From positions 1,711,466-1,775,465 of the forward strand of contig NZ_KI911558.1 of NCBI RefSeq assembly GCF_000515235.1: DNA of 64,000 nt, read 5' to 3'. Position numbers and translations under genes: made by a program. A model generated the notes under the pieces. That model was not told the origin of the DNA. It was given only the letters and a program-made list of their open reading frames with translations, and ran no database searches. The stretch is from Synechococcus sp. CC9616. GTDB lineage: Bacteria > Cyanobacteriota > Cyanobacteriia > PCC-6307 > Cyanobiaceae. Shown piece after piece: positions 46,588-55,357 of the stretch. Numbering within the stretch: position 1 is the first letter of the stretch; every line of letters begins with the position of its first letter.

Positions 46588-47547
46588 TCAATCCACCCCG
46601 CACACGTTCAACGACGAAGCAGGCCAAACAAACGGGCTGAAACCAACCGGTGGAGGGCAAGCCAATGTGAGGCCAGCCCCCTCAAACCGCCAGGCATGCA
46701 ACCGATACCCCCCATCACCGGGTGTTGCTGTTGTTGAAATCCCCTGGTTGAGCAAATACAACGGATCGCCGAGCAAAGGGCTGCCCAGCTGGGCCAGATG
46801 AATACGAATTTGATGAGGTCGTCCCGTGGTGATCGTCACCTTCAAACGATCACCATCAGCGCTCCTCTCCAGCAACCTCAATTCGGATCGGGCAGAGAGC
46901 CGCTTCCGAATCGCCTCTGCCGTCATGGGTTCCGGCCCCCAGATCCAGCCCAGCAGTGGATGCTGCCGCTCGACAACATCTGTTTCCACCACAAGCGTGT
47001 TGCCCGGTTCGAGCCCCACAACCCGCTGGGTCCAGGCCTGATAGACCTTGCAGCAATTCCCCTCCGGCCGGAAAAGCCGCGACAGTGCTGCCCGCGTTTT
47101 CGCTTGCCGCGCACAGAGCTGTAGCCCTGAGGTGAAGCGCCCCAGACGGTGCACGGGCTGCGCACCCACCGGCTCCAACAGTGACGTGAGCGTGTGGCGC
47201 AGAAAGCCACCCCCCGGCATCACCGGCAAACCCGAGGGCTTGTTGATCACGAGCAGGTCGCCATCGTCGTGAATCGTCTCCCACTGATCGGGAATGGCCG
47301 GCTCCAACCAGGGAGCACGCCGCCAGAGAATCGATTCACCCCCTCGCAACAACCGATCAACCTCAAGGCGCTGGCCATCGCAATCCAGCTCACCGTTGAC
47401 GATCCGCTCAAGCCACAACTCCGCAGGGGAGTGGCGATAACGGCTGGCCAGCCAGTCGCTCAAGACGATGTCAGCCTCAGCCGTTGGCACCCTGTCGTGA
47501 TAGGTCCAGCCCTGATTCAGGGCCGCCTCACGCCAGCCCGTTTTCAA
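46588..47547 (-). CDS. RluA-family pseudouridine synthase homologue lacking the catalytic Asp
   Basis: A 319-residue protein with the RluA-family layout: an S4-like N-terminal part (VNGELDCDGQRLEVDRLLRG), LLVINKPSGLPVMPGGGFLR, QPVHRLGRFTSGLQLCARQA and TITTGRPHQIRIHLAQLGSP with GDPLYL. Canonical members read HRLDxxTSG, where the Asp is the catalytic residue of U to pseudouridine isomerisation; here the Asp is Gly. This suggests a catalytically altered or RNA-binding-only role. The ATG overlaps the response regulator stop by 4 bases. Confidence 0.85.
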   Translation of the reverse strand: MKTGWREAALNQGWTYHDRVPTAEADIVLSDWLASRYRHSPAELWLERIVNGELDCDGQRLEVDRLLRGGESILWRRAPWLEPAIPDQWETIHDDGDLLVINKPSGLPVMPGGGFLRHTLTSLLEPVGAQPVHRLGRFTSGLQLCARQAKTRAALSRLFRPEGNCCKVYQAWTQRVVGLEPGNTLVVETDVVERQHPLLGWIWGPEPMTAEAIRKRLSARSELRLLERSADGDRLKVTITTGRPHQIRIHLAQLGSPLLGDPLYLLNQGISTTATPGDGGYRLHAWRFEGAGLTLACPPPVGFSPFVWPASSLNVCGVD

Positions 47548-48275
47548 GTCACCAGACGGTGTTCAAGGGCGTAGCGCACCAGCTCCGTGCGGCTGGAGGT
47601 GCCGGTTTTGTTGAACAAGCGGCTCACGTATTTCTCCACATTGCGGATCGACGTCTCCAGCTGACGGGCGATCTCCTTGTTCATCAACCCTTCGGCCACC
47701 AGCTGCAGGACACTGGCCTCCCGCGGCGTGAAGCTGTGCACCACCGGCTCCTTGGAGGGCAGGGCTTCGGCCTGGGCCAGGAGTGAGCGGATTTCAGTGA
47801 TCTGCTTCGCCATCTGACCCATATCCGTGTCAGCGAAACGGGCCGCTTCCTGCAGTAAGCGCTGCTGGCGCTGAGCCACATTGCGCACTCTTGCCACCAG
47901 CTCATCGGGATCGAACGGCTTGGGGATGTAGTCGTCAACGCCAGCGAGGTAGCCCTGGGTGCGGTCCGCCGTCATGCCTTTGGCGGTGAGGAAGATCACC
48001 GGCGTGCCACCGAGCCGTTCATCCGCTCTCAACTTCTTGAGCAGGCCATAGCCATCCAGGCGCGGCATCATCACATCGCTGATCACGAGATCGGGCAGCA
48101 TCTGCTGGGCTTTGACAAAACCCTCCTCACCATCAACCGCTGTGGTGACTTCAAAGCCTTCGTCTTCCAGATAAGCCTGCACTGCTGTGCGCAGCCCAGG
48201 TTCGTCATCGACAAGCAGCAATCGGGGAGCCGGTGCTTCCTGTTCGTCTGTTGTTGGAATCGGCGCGTCGCTCAT
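47544..48275 (-). CDS. NarL/LuxR-family response regulator (Ycf29-like)
   Basis: A 243-residue regulator with receiver domain RLLLVDDEPGLRTAVQAYLE, phosphoacceptor D67 in LVISDVMMPRLDGYGLLKK and PKPFDPDELVARVRN, a linker, and a LuxR-type HTH: FTPREASVLQLVAEGLMNKE, IARQLETSIRNVEKYVSRLF. The HTH and organisation match the cyanobacterial/plastid Ycf29 group. Its cognate kinase and targets are unknown. Its stop overlaps the ATG of the RluA-family gene by 4 bases. Confidence 0.87.
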   Translation of the reverse strand: MSDAPIPTTDEQEAPAPRLLLVDDEPGLRTAVQAYLEDEGFEVTTAVDGEEGFVKAQQMLPDLVISDVMMPRLDGYGLLKKLRADERLGGTPVIFLTAKGMTADRTQGYLAGVDDYIPKPFDPDELVARVRNVAQRQQRLLQEAARFADTDMGQMAKQITEIRSLLAQAEALPSKEPVVHSFTPREASVLQLVAEGLMNKEIARQLETSIRNVEKYVSRLFNKTGTSSRTELVRYALEHRLVT

Positions 48276-48314
48276 CGCTGCAGTCGCTCTGGCCGCAATG
48301 TATGCAGGGCAGAC

Positions 48315-48845
48315 TCAGGGAGCCAGTGCGGGTAACAGCTCCTGGCGTTCGGGAATCAGGGTGCTGTAGCCCAACGACAAGGCTTTTTCACGCAACGTGG
48401 CTGGATCGGTTCCTGCCATCTCCGGTACACAGGCTGCCCACCAGACGAGGTGATCCTCGCGGTTGGACGCATTCACCGAGCCGCCGGGATTCACGGTGTT
48501 CACATAAACAGCGTTGAGCGTGCGTTTCACCCGCAGAGGGGATTGAAGACTGCAGCTCACCGACTCTGAGTAGATGTTGAGATCTGCCGGAGACTCTTCC
48601 CAGATCTGATAACTGCGCAAGTCCGGATCCGTTTTCCCTCGCTTGATGGCATAGATGCCGATGACCAGATTCCCTCCCGCATCCGGTTTCTCAATCAGGA
48701 TCTGCAGATCGCTGGGCCTGGAATTCCGCATCTGCTCAAGAACGTCCTTGCGATCAATCGCCTGCAGAGGATCAGCGTTCAACACCACCGGAAGCACGGC
48801 AACCGCGGCCATCAGCAGGTTGGACCTCAGGGAGCGCATTCGCAT
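48315..48845 (-). CDS. Hypothetical secreted or periplasmic protein
   Basis: A 176-residue protein with a probable signal peptide (LRSNLLMAAVAVLPVVLNA, cleavage near ADPLQA). The mature part contains RKDVLEQMRNSRPSDLQILI, SYQIWEESPADLNIYSESVS and ASNREDHLVWWAACVPEMAG. Two Cys (in SVSCSL and AACVPE) could form a disulfide. I do not recognise the family. ATG 48845 and ATG 48839 are both plausible. It is nearly abutting, head to head, the cysteine desulfurase gene, so both promoters must lie within the opposite gene. Confidence 0.75.
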   Translation of the reverse strand: MRMRSLRSNLLMAAVAVLPVVLNADPLQAIDRKDVLEQMRNSRPSDLQILIEKPDAGGNLVIGIYAIKRGKTDPDLRSYQIWEESPADLNIYSESVSCSLQSPLRVKRTLNAVYVNTVNPGGSVNASNREDHLVWWAACVPEMAGTDPATLREKALSLGYSTLIPERQELLPALAP

Positions 48846-48847
48846 CT

Positions 48848-50026
48848 GTGCAGAAACCTTCGCACCATGGTGGCAAGAACATCTCCTGTGAACTGACTCG
48901 CGCACCCCTCGCTTTCGATTACCAGGCGACCACCCCCTGCGCTGAGGAGGTGGTTGAGGCGATGGCGCCCTACTGGAGCGATCACTGGGGAACCCCCTCC
49001 AGCCGGCAGCATCGGCTGGGTCTGACCGCCTCCGCCGCCGTCAGCGTGGCGCGCAAACAGCTGGCGGAATGCCTGGCGATCACTCCGGAGCGGATCGTTT
49101 TCACCAGTGGAGCCACAGAGGCCAACAACCTGGCATTGCTCGGCCGGGCTCGTGCCTGTGGCCGTGGCCATCTGATCAGCGTTGCCAGCGAACATCACGC
49201 CGTGCTCGATCCGCTGCGGCAACTGGAACGCGAGGGGTTCAGCGTCAGCCTGCTACAGCCCGGGCGCGATGGACTCCTCGACCCGAAACAGCTCGAGGAC
49301 GCGGTCAGCAGCGACACGATCCTCGTGAGCGTGATGGCAGCCAACAATGAAATCGGCGTTCTGCAGCCGCTCAGCGCTCTAGCGGCGATCTGCCAGGCCA
49401 ACAACATTGCCTTTCACTGCGATGCGGCCCAGGCCTTTGGGCACATTCCCCTGCAACCGGATGCCCTGGGACTGGACCTGGTGAGCCTGAGCGCCCACAA
49501 GCTGTATGGCCCCAAAGGCATCGGCGCCCTGATCGTCAAGGACGGCATCAGCCTCACCCCGCTGCAGTGGGGGGGAGGACAGGAGCAAGATCTGCGTGCT
49601 GGAACGGTGCCGACACCCTTGGTTGTGGGCTTTGCAGCGGCCGCCCGCCTGGCTCTGGCCGATCAGGAGTCCCGTGCTGTGCGACTGCGCGGCCTGCGTG
49701 ATCGACTCTGGGCAGGCTTGAAGCAGAACCTTCCGCAGATTCAACTGAACGGCCCCCTCGAGCCACGTTTGCCGCACAACCTCAACATCACGGCGCCTGG
49801 CATCAACGGCAGCCGCCTGCATCGCGCCCTGCGACCTCAACTGCAATGCAGCAGCGGCTCTGCCTGCAGCCGTGGAGAACCATCCCATGTCCTAAGAGCG
49901 ATTGGCCGCTCCACTAAGGACGCAGAAGCGTCTCTGCGCCTCAGCCTTGGACGGACGACCACGGCCGGCGAGATCGATGAAGCAATCCAACTGATCACAT
50001 CGGCCATCCATGCGCTGAGTCCCTGA
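48848..50026 (+). CDS. Cysteine desulfurase (NifS/IscS family)
   Basis: A 392-residue PLP enzyme containing AFDYQATTPCAEEVVEAMAP, FTSGATEANNLALLGRA, VMAANNEIGVLQPLSALAAI, HCDAAQAFGHIPL, PLP-Lys in LSAHKLYGPKGIGALIV and the active Cys in QLQCSSGSACSRGEP. It delivers sulfur for iron-sulfur clusters or thiolated nucleotides. GTG 48848 is the first start; the family-like region begins about 20 residues in, so a later start is possible. No scaffold gene is adjacent. Confidence 0.9.
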   Translation: MQKPSHHGGKNISCELTRAPLAFDYQATTPCAEEVVEAMAPYWSDHWGTPSSRQHRLGLTASAAVSVARKQLAECLAITPERIVFTSGATEANNLALLGRARACGRGHLISVASEHHAVLDPLRQLEREGFSVSLLQPGRDGLLDPKQLEDAVSSDTILVSVMAANNEIGVLQPLSALAAICQANNIAFHCDAAQAFGHIPLQPDALGLDLVSLSAHKLYGPKGIGALIVKDGISLTPLQWGGGQEQDLRAGTVPTPLVVGFAAAARLALADQESRAVRLRGLRDRLWAGLKQNLPQIQLNGPLEPRLPHNLNITAPGINGSRLHRALRPQLQCSSGSACSRGEPSHVLRAIGRSTKDAEASLRLSLGRTTTAGEIDEAIQLITSAIHALSP

Positions 50027-50059
50027 ACTCACTAATTTCCAGCTGATTGATCCCCTGCA

Positions 50060-50863
50060 ATGACCGCCACATCAGCACCTTCACTGGATGTTGGCCTTGC
50101 GATCCGAGACGGGTGGCAGGCGTTCTGTCGCGCACCCTGGCCGTTCGTCGGCTTCATCGTCCTGACGGGGATTCTGTCCCAGCTGGCAACGCTGATTCCA
50201 GGCATTGGCTGGGTGGCGTCGATCGTCATCAATCTCTGGGGAGGCGTGGGACTGATCCGAGGCTCCTGGATCGCACTTGAGGGCCGCACACTGCGGTTCG
50301 CCGATCTGACGGGCTGGGACGGACGGGCTGTCCTGCGCCTGTTCACGCGCCAACTGGTGCTGGGTCTGCTGATCAGCCTGATCGTGCTGGTGATGATCAG
50401 CCTCGCTTTCGTCGCGTCCGGTGGGCCAGCGATGCTTGTGGAGCTGGTCGACAAACTCGTCGCGCTGACCCCCGATGAGGAGCTGATGACAGAGGAGCTT
50501 CTGTCATCCAGCTCGATGCTCGGTGAGCGCCTGGTGACAAGCCCGTTGGCCGGTCTGTCTTTTCTGATCGGAGGGGTGCTGCTCTTCTACCTCCAGGTCA
50601 ACCAAGCCTTCCTTGGATTCATCGCACTGCTGGAAGGACGTGGACCGATCAGCACCATCCAGCGTGGACGTGCTGTGGTGGACGGCCAGTGGTGGCAGGT
50701 GCTGGGTCTGCTGATCCTGGAAACGCTGATCCTGTTCATCGGCTTCGTCCTGGTTCTGGTTGGTCTGCTGGCTGCCGTTCCGCTGACGTTCTGCATCAGC
50801 GGCGCGGCCTACCGCCAACTGTTCGGGACAGAGGATCAGGCCGGACTGCTCAACGGACAGTGA
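50060..50863 (+). CDS. Hypothetical multi-pass membrane protein
   Basis: A 267-residue protein with at least five hydrophobic segments: FVGFIVLTGILSQLATLIPG, GWVASIVINLWGGVGLIRGS, LVLGLLISLIVLVMISLAFV, LAGLSFLIGGVLLFYLQVNQ and LGLLILETLILFIGFVLVLV. The N-terminal domain (DVGLAIRDGWQAFCRAPWPF) and GRAVVDGQWWQVLGLL resemble bacterial uncharacterised membrane families. No function can be assigned. It is convergent with the DUF456 gene. Confidence 0.75.
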   Translation: MTATSAPSLDVGLAIRDGWQAFCRAPWPFVGFIVLTGILSQLATLIPGIGWVASIVINLWGGVGLIRGSWIALEGRTLRFADLTGWDGRAVLRLFTRQLVLGLLISLIVLVMISLAFVASGGPAMLVELVDKLVALTPDEELMTEELLSSSSMLGERLVTSPLAGLSFLIGGVLLFYLQVNQAFLGFIALLEGRGPISTIQRGRAVVDGQWWQVLGLLILETLILFIGFVLVLVGLLAAVPLTFCISGAAYRQLFGTEDQAGLLNGQ

Positions 50864-50867
50864 TCAA

Positions 50868-51377
50868 TCAACTGAAAGTGAGAATCACGAATCCTGTGAC
50901 CCCGATCAAGGCCAGCAGCACCTGAGCGACCTGGCTCACCAGCAAGGCCACCACCACGGCCAAACCCACCCTGGCCGCCTGATTCAATCTGGCGGCCCAG
51001 GCCAGATCCGGAGCCCGGGAACGCAGGGACCAGGCTTCCACGAGGGCTGCGCCAAGCCAGGGAGCCAGAAGTAGTCCCAGGCCACCTGAGAACACTCCGA
51101 TCAACACGCCTACACCGGCACCCAGCAGCGCCCAGCGACTTGCCTGCTGATTCGCCGTCGCCAGACTCACCGCCAGAACGTCGGCCATCAATCCCAGGCC
51201 GAAGATCAGAAGCGCCAGCAACAAGGAAGGCCATCCGGCACTCCACCCCACCTGAAGGCACCAGAGGCCAGCGCCCAAAGGGAGCCAGAGCAACCCTGGC
51301 AACACGGGCACGATGACTCCGGGAACAGCCAGAAGCTGCAGGCCGAGCGCCAGCCACCAAATCAGTTCAGGCGTCAT
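50868..51377 (-). CDS. DUF456 membrane protein
   Basis: A 169-residue membrane protein: [20 protein letters not shown] (PVLPG is the DUF456 hallmark), [20 protein letters not shown] and [20 protein letters not shown]. It has five or six helices and no catalytic motif. ATG 51377 overlaps the end of rsmH by 11 bases, so it is probably co-transcribed with it. The upstream open frame is an rsmH shadow. Confidence 0.8.
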   Translation of the reverse strand: MTPELIWWLALGLQLLAVPGVIVPVLPGLLWLPLGAGLWCLQVGWSAGWPSLLLALLIFGLGLMADVLAVSLATANQQASRWALLGAGVGVLIGVFSGGLGLLLAPWLGAALVEAWSLRSRAPDLAWAARLNQAARVGLAVVVALLVSQVAQVLLALIGVTGFVILTFS

Positions 51378-52263
51378 CTGGCCTGCGCCGTGCAAGCCGC
51401 CATTTCGCACTGCGACTGCGCGGATTGCTCTGTTGCTCCTCTTCAGAGGCGACCAGTGGCTTACGCGTGATGCGCTCCAGGCGCTGATCCTCAACAAAGG
51501 CCTGCTTTACCCGACGGTCCTCCAGTGAGTGGAAACTGATGATCCCCAGCAGCCCATGGGGCCCCAGCCAATCCGGAGCGCGCTGCAGCAGACGCTCCAG
51601 CACCTCCAGTTCCCTGTTGACGGCAATGCGCAGCGCTTGAAACGTCCGCGTTGCCGGGTGGATCCGTCCACGTCGAGCCTTCGGTGGATAGCAACCGGCA
51701 ACGGCATAGGCGAGGTCTGCCGTTCCGGCATAGGAACCCTGGAAGGCCAGATCAGATTTGATGCGTCGAGCGATTCGGCGCGACAGCCTCTCCTCGCCAT
51801 AGCCATAAATCAAATCGGCGAGAGCTGACTCCTCCAGCCGCTCAATCAGTTCGCCAGCGGTTTCGCCCCCTCCAGCTGGGTTCATGCGCATGTCCAGGGG
51901 ACCATCCAGCCGAAAGCTGAAGCCACGTTCAGCCTGATCCAGTTGAGGGCTGCTCACCCCAAGATCCACAAGAACCATCACAGCCGGTTCATTCGGGGTG
52001 AAATCAGCAAAATTCGTTGCCGTGATCTGAATCCGATCCGAAAACGGCGCCAAGCGATCCACGGCCGCAGCTCGTGCGGCTGGATCCTGATCAAGCCCCA
52101 CCAACCTCAGCTGGGGATGACGTTCCAGCAGTAAGGCGCTGTGGCCTCCTCCTCCGAGGGTGGCGTCGATGAGGACTCCATCCTGGCTCGGCAAAGCCTC
52201 GGCAGCCTGCAAGACGACGTTCGCCAGCACCGACAAGTGACAGAACTCAGACGAGATCGACAA
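51367..52263 (-). CDS. rsmH: 16S rRNA (cytosine(1402)-N(4))-methyltransferase
   Basis: A 298-residue SAM methyltransferase: [17 protein letters not shown] (SAM motif), [60 protein letters not shown] and [17 protein letters not shown]. It forms m4C1402 in the ribosomal P-site. The N-terminus is normal. It is divergent from ndhH over 55 bases. Confidence 0.97.
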   Translation of the reverse strand: MSISSEFCHLSVLANVVLQAAEALPSQDGVLIDATLGGGGHSALLLERHPQLRLVGLDQDPAARAAAVDRLAPFSDRIQITATNFADFTPNEPAVMVLVDLGVSSPQLDQAERGFSFRLDGPLDMRMNPAGGGETAGELIERLEESALADLIYGYGEERLSRRIARRIKSDLAFQGSYAGTADLAYAVAGCYPPKARRGRIHPATRTFQALRIAVNRELEVLERLLQRAPDWLGPHGLLGIISFHSLEDRRVKQAFVEDQRLERITRKPLVASEEEQQSNPRSRSAKWRLARRRPDDA

Positions 52264-52318
52264 CAGCTGCCTGGGGTGGACTCCTTAAGATTGGTTCATC
52301 GCTGAGCCCATCGGTCCC

Positions 52319-53503
52319 ATGACGCAGCTGGAAACGCGTACGGAGCCGATGGTGGTCAACTTCGGCCCCCATCACCCCTCCATGCACGGAGTGCTGAGGC
52401 TGGTGGTGACTCTGGATGGAGAAGACGTTGTCGATTGCGAACCGGTGATCGGGTATCTCCATCGCGGCATGGAGAAGATCGCCGAGAACCGGACGAACGT
52501 GATGTTCGTGCCCTACGTGAGTCGCATGGATTATGCGGCCGGCATGTTTTACGAAGCGGTCGTGGTCAATGCGCCCGAACGACTGGCGGACATCCCGGTG
52601 CCGAAGCGGGCCAGTTACATCCGCGTTCTGATGCTGGAGCTCAACCGGATTGCCAACCATCTGCTGTGGCTCGGCCCGTTTCTTGCGGACGTTGGTGCCC
52701 AGACCCCTTTCTTCTACATCTTCCGGGAACGGGAGATGATCTATGACCTCTGGGAAGCCGCCACGGGTCAGCGCCTGATCAACAACAACTACTTCAGAAT
52801 CGGCGGGGTCGCAGCAGATCTGCCCTGGGGTTGGCTTGAGAAATGTCGGGACTTCTGCGATTGGTTTGGCCCAAAAATTGATGAGTACGAAAAGTTGATT
52901 ACCAACAACCCGATCTTCCGTCGCAGGATTGAGGGTCTTGGCACGATTGTTAAGCAGGACGCCATCAACTGGAGTCTGTCCGGTCCGATGCTTCGGGCCT
53001 CTGGGGTCCCCTGGGATCTACGCAAAGTTGATCATTACGAGTGCTACGACGACTTCGATTGGGATGTCGCTACGGCGACAGAAGGTGATTGCTACGCCCG
53101 TTACAGGGTGCGCATCGAGGAAATGCGTCAGTCGGTGAAAATCCTGCGCCAGGCATGCGACATGATTCCCGGGGGGCCCACTGAAAATCTAGAAGCCAAA
53201 CGTCTCAACGAAGGCAAAGGCAGTGAAGCTGCAGGCTTTGACTATCAATACGTTGCCAAGAAAGTGGCTCCTACGTTCAAGATTCCCGATGGAGAGCTTT
53301 ATACGCGGCTGGAATCAGGCAAAGGAGAGATCGGCATCTTCATTCAGGGCAACAACGATGTGACCCCTTGGCGTTTCAAGATACGAGCCGCTGACAGCAA
53401 CAATCTTCAGATCCTTCCACATATCCTCAAGGGCCACAAGGTTGCAGACATTATGGCCATTCTTGGCTCAATCGATGTGATCATGGGATCAGTCGACCGC
53501 TAA
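52319..53503 (+). CDS. ndhH: NAD(P)H-quinone oxidoreductase subunit H
   Basis: A 394-residue NuoD/49-kDa homologue: [59 protein letters not shown] and [18 protein letters not shown]. It forms the quinone-binding peripheral-arm surface of NDH-1. No [NiFe] ligands remain, as in all complex I homologues. It is alone here, apart from the other NDH genes in the window. Downstream begins the AT-rich glycosyltransferase region. Confidence 0.97.
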   Translation: MTQLETRTEPMVVNFGPHHPSMHGVLRLVVTLDGEDVVDCEPVIGYLHRGMEKIAENRTNVMFVPYVSRMDYAAGMFYEAVVVNAPERLADIPVPKRASYIRVLMLELNRIANHLLWLGPFLADVGAQTPFFYIFREREMIYDLWEAATGQRLINNNYFRIGGVAADLPWGWLEKCRDFCDWFGPKIDEYEKLITNNPIFRRRIEGLGTIVKQDAINWSLSGPMLRASGVPWDLRKVDHYECYDDFDWDVATATEGDCYARYRVRIEEMRQSVKILRQACDMIPGGPTENLEAKRLNEGKGSEAAGFDYQYVAKKVAPTFKIPDGELYTRLESGKGEIGIFIQGNNDVTPWRFKIRAADSNNLQILPHILKGHKVADIMAILGSIDVIMGSVDR

Positions 53504-53589
53504 TCAATAGCTTAATTAGACAGAAGATAAAATTGAATAGCCATCAACATTGTTGCTCTTCAAAAAGCCCTTATATTTAAGAATAAGGA

Positions 53590-54792
53590 TTGAAAATTAT
53601 TCTTATTAATTGTCTTATTTTTGGGTCGATCCTCTGGCTACTGAGGACAATAATTATTTTACTGCTCGCCCGCGAACAGAAGCAAAGGACTAAAAATCGG
53701 CTCATCACTTCAACTCTATTTCTGCCTGAATCGACTTATCCATCCGTCAGCATTCTGATTCCCGCCCTCAACGAAGCACAGACCATTGCTCGGTGCATGC
53801 TGTCATGCATCGCATGCAGCTATCACAACAAAGAAATTCTTGTCATTGATGATGGATCAACAGATGAGACCAGCCGTGAAGCTGGAATCATTCAATCGAG
53901 CCATCCCGCAAACAGAATCAAGGTGTTCAAACTAAGGCACAATAAAGGAAAAACTGCAGCACTTAATTACGCCCTTTCCCAGGCAACTAGTGATCTGATT
54001 GTGACTCTGGACGCCGACACAATCTTTTCAGAGAAAAATTCTCTACATACCTTTCTAAGCCCTCTGATCCATCTGAAGAATTGTTCTGGCACAACCGCCA
54101 ATCTTCATGTTCGTCATCCCCATGAACCACTTGGCATGGTTCAGAGGATCGAATACACAAAAGTGCTCAACAGCAGCAAGCGCGCACAAAGCCTGTTGAG
54201 ATCGATTCTGATTCTTCCTGGAGCGATGAGCGCCTTTCGCCATCAAGCCCTTGCAGCGATTGGAGGTTTCTCTGCGAGCACTCTGGCGGAAGATGCTGAC
54301 GCCACGATGCAACTTCTCAGGCAAGGTCATCTCCTGACCTTTCAAGCCAATTGCATTGGGGTAACAGAAGGTCCCCACACCCTGATCGATCTCCTTCGCC
54401 AACGGTTGCGTTGGCGCGTCGGGCAATTGGAGTGCCTGATCAAGCACTCTCGTTTGCTGCTGGCCTCTCCAGCAACCACGTTCTTTTACATCGATATGGG
54501 TGTGATGAATACGATTTCAGCCTTGACGCCAGTGATCACAGTTCTGGCATTGAGCCAAGACATTTCCGATGCCTTCTTACCCCTTACAACGCTGATGATT
54601 GGCTGCTTCGCGGCTGATCTAGCCGCAACCGCAATAACATTTCAACTGGATGACCAAAGCATGCCCGGACTATGGGCATACGTTCTCTATGTCAGTTTTT
54701 TCACCCTCTTCAGCCCGTTGATCACCTGGGCGGCGATCAGCCAGTTGTTGTTCAATCGAACAACGGGATGGCATACCAGCAAGCGGTATTGA
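53590..54792 (+). CDS. Processive family-2 glycosyltransferase, membrane bound
   Basis: A 400-residue GT2 enzyme. It has an N-terminal hydrophobic stretch (1-27), SVSILIPALNEAQTIARCML, UDP-binding DD at 87-88 in VIDDGSTDET, the DxD at 141-143 (LDADTIF), the acceptor ED at 234-235 and the processivity motif QRLRW at 271-275, then about four C-terminal helices. This set is typical of cellulose, hyaluronan or PNAG synthases. TTG 53590 starts it. The gene is AT-richer than its neighbours, suggesting transfer. No partner export or acetylation gene is adjacent. It probably makes a surface polysaccharide (inference). Confidence 0.85.
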   Translation: MKIILINCLIFGSILWLLRTIIILLLAREQKQRTKNRLITSTLFLPESTYPSVSILIPALNEAQTIARCMLSCIACSYHNKEILVIDDGSTDETSREAGIIQSSHPANRIKVFKLRHNKGKTAALNYALSQATSDLIVTLDADTIFSEKNSLHTFLSPLIHLKNCSGTTANLHVRHPHEPLGMVQRIEYTKVLNSSKRAQSLLRSILILPGAMSAFRHQALAAIGGFSASTLAEDADATMQLLRQGHLLTFQANCIGVTEGPHTLIDLLRQRLRWRVGQLECLIKHSRLLLASPATTFFYIDMGVMNTISALTPVITVLALSQDISDAFLPLTTLMIGCFAADLAATAITFQLDDQSMPGLWAYVLYVSFFTLFSPLITWAAISQLLFNRTTGWHTSKRY

Positions 54793-54868
54793 TTGTTCAG
54801 ATCATTGCGAACAGCTCCATGGGAATCTGATCCATACACCAGGCCACGCCTCTGGTCACGAACTCACA

Positions 54869-55357
54869 ATGTCCAGCGTTCCCCAAGGCCGATCAAACAA
54901 TCAGCCGAACTGGCTCGAACTCAACCGTTGTGTCCGGTTCGGTGACACCGATGCCGCCGGCGTGATGCACTTTCACCAGCTCTTGCGCTGGTGCCATGAG
55001 GCATGGGAAGAAAGCCTCCAGCGCTACGGCGTCGCGGCAGCCGCAGTTTTTCCGGGTGGTCGGGGTTCTGAGGGCGAACCGACGATCGCCTTACCGGTGA
55101 TTCACTGCGAGGCGGATTTTCTTAAACCCGTGCATGGAGGTGATGAGCTGATCGTGAAGCTCGAACCGGAACGGCTTGATCCAGGCAGGTTCGAGCTACG
55201 CAGCACCTTTTTGCTGAAACAACCGGAGACGATCGTGGCCCGGGGTTTGATCCGTCACCTGGCGATTGATATTGCAAGCAAGCGTCGCTGCCATCTCCCG
55301 GAAAGCGTGGATCGCTGGCTGGAGGCCTCTGGCCTGGGACAACTCAGAGAGCTCTGA
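54869..55357 (+). CDS. 1,4-dihydroxy-2-naphthoyl-CoA hydrolase (hotdog thioesterase)
   Basis: A 162-residue 4HBT hotdog protein with catalytic block RFGDTDAAGVMHFHQLLRWC and IHCEADFLKPVHGGDELIVK. This is the cyanobacterial Slr0204-type thioesterase, shown in other species to release DHNA from DHNA-CoA in phylloquinone synthesis. Its position beside menE-menC-menA supports that role. The 3' end overlaps menE convergently by 14 bases. ATG 54869 is 76 bases after the glycosyltransferase. Confidence 0.9.
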   Translation: MSSVPQGRSNNQPNWLELNRCVRFGDTDAAGVMHFHQLLRWCHEAWEESLQRYGVAAAAVFPGGRGSEGEPTIALPVIHCEADFLKPVHGGDELIVKLEPERLDPGRFELRSTFLLKQPETIVARGLIRHLAIDIASKRRCHLPESVDRWLEASGLGQLREL

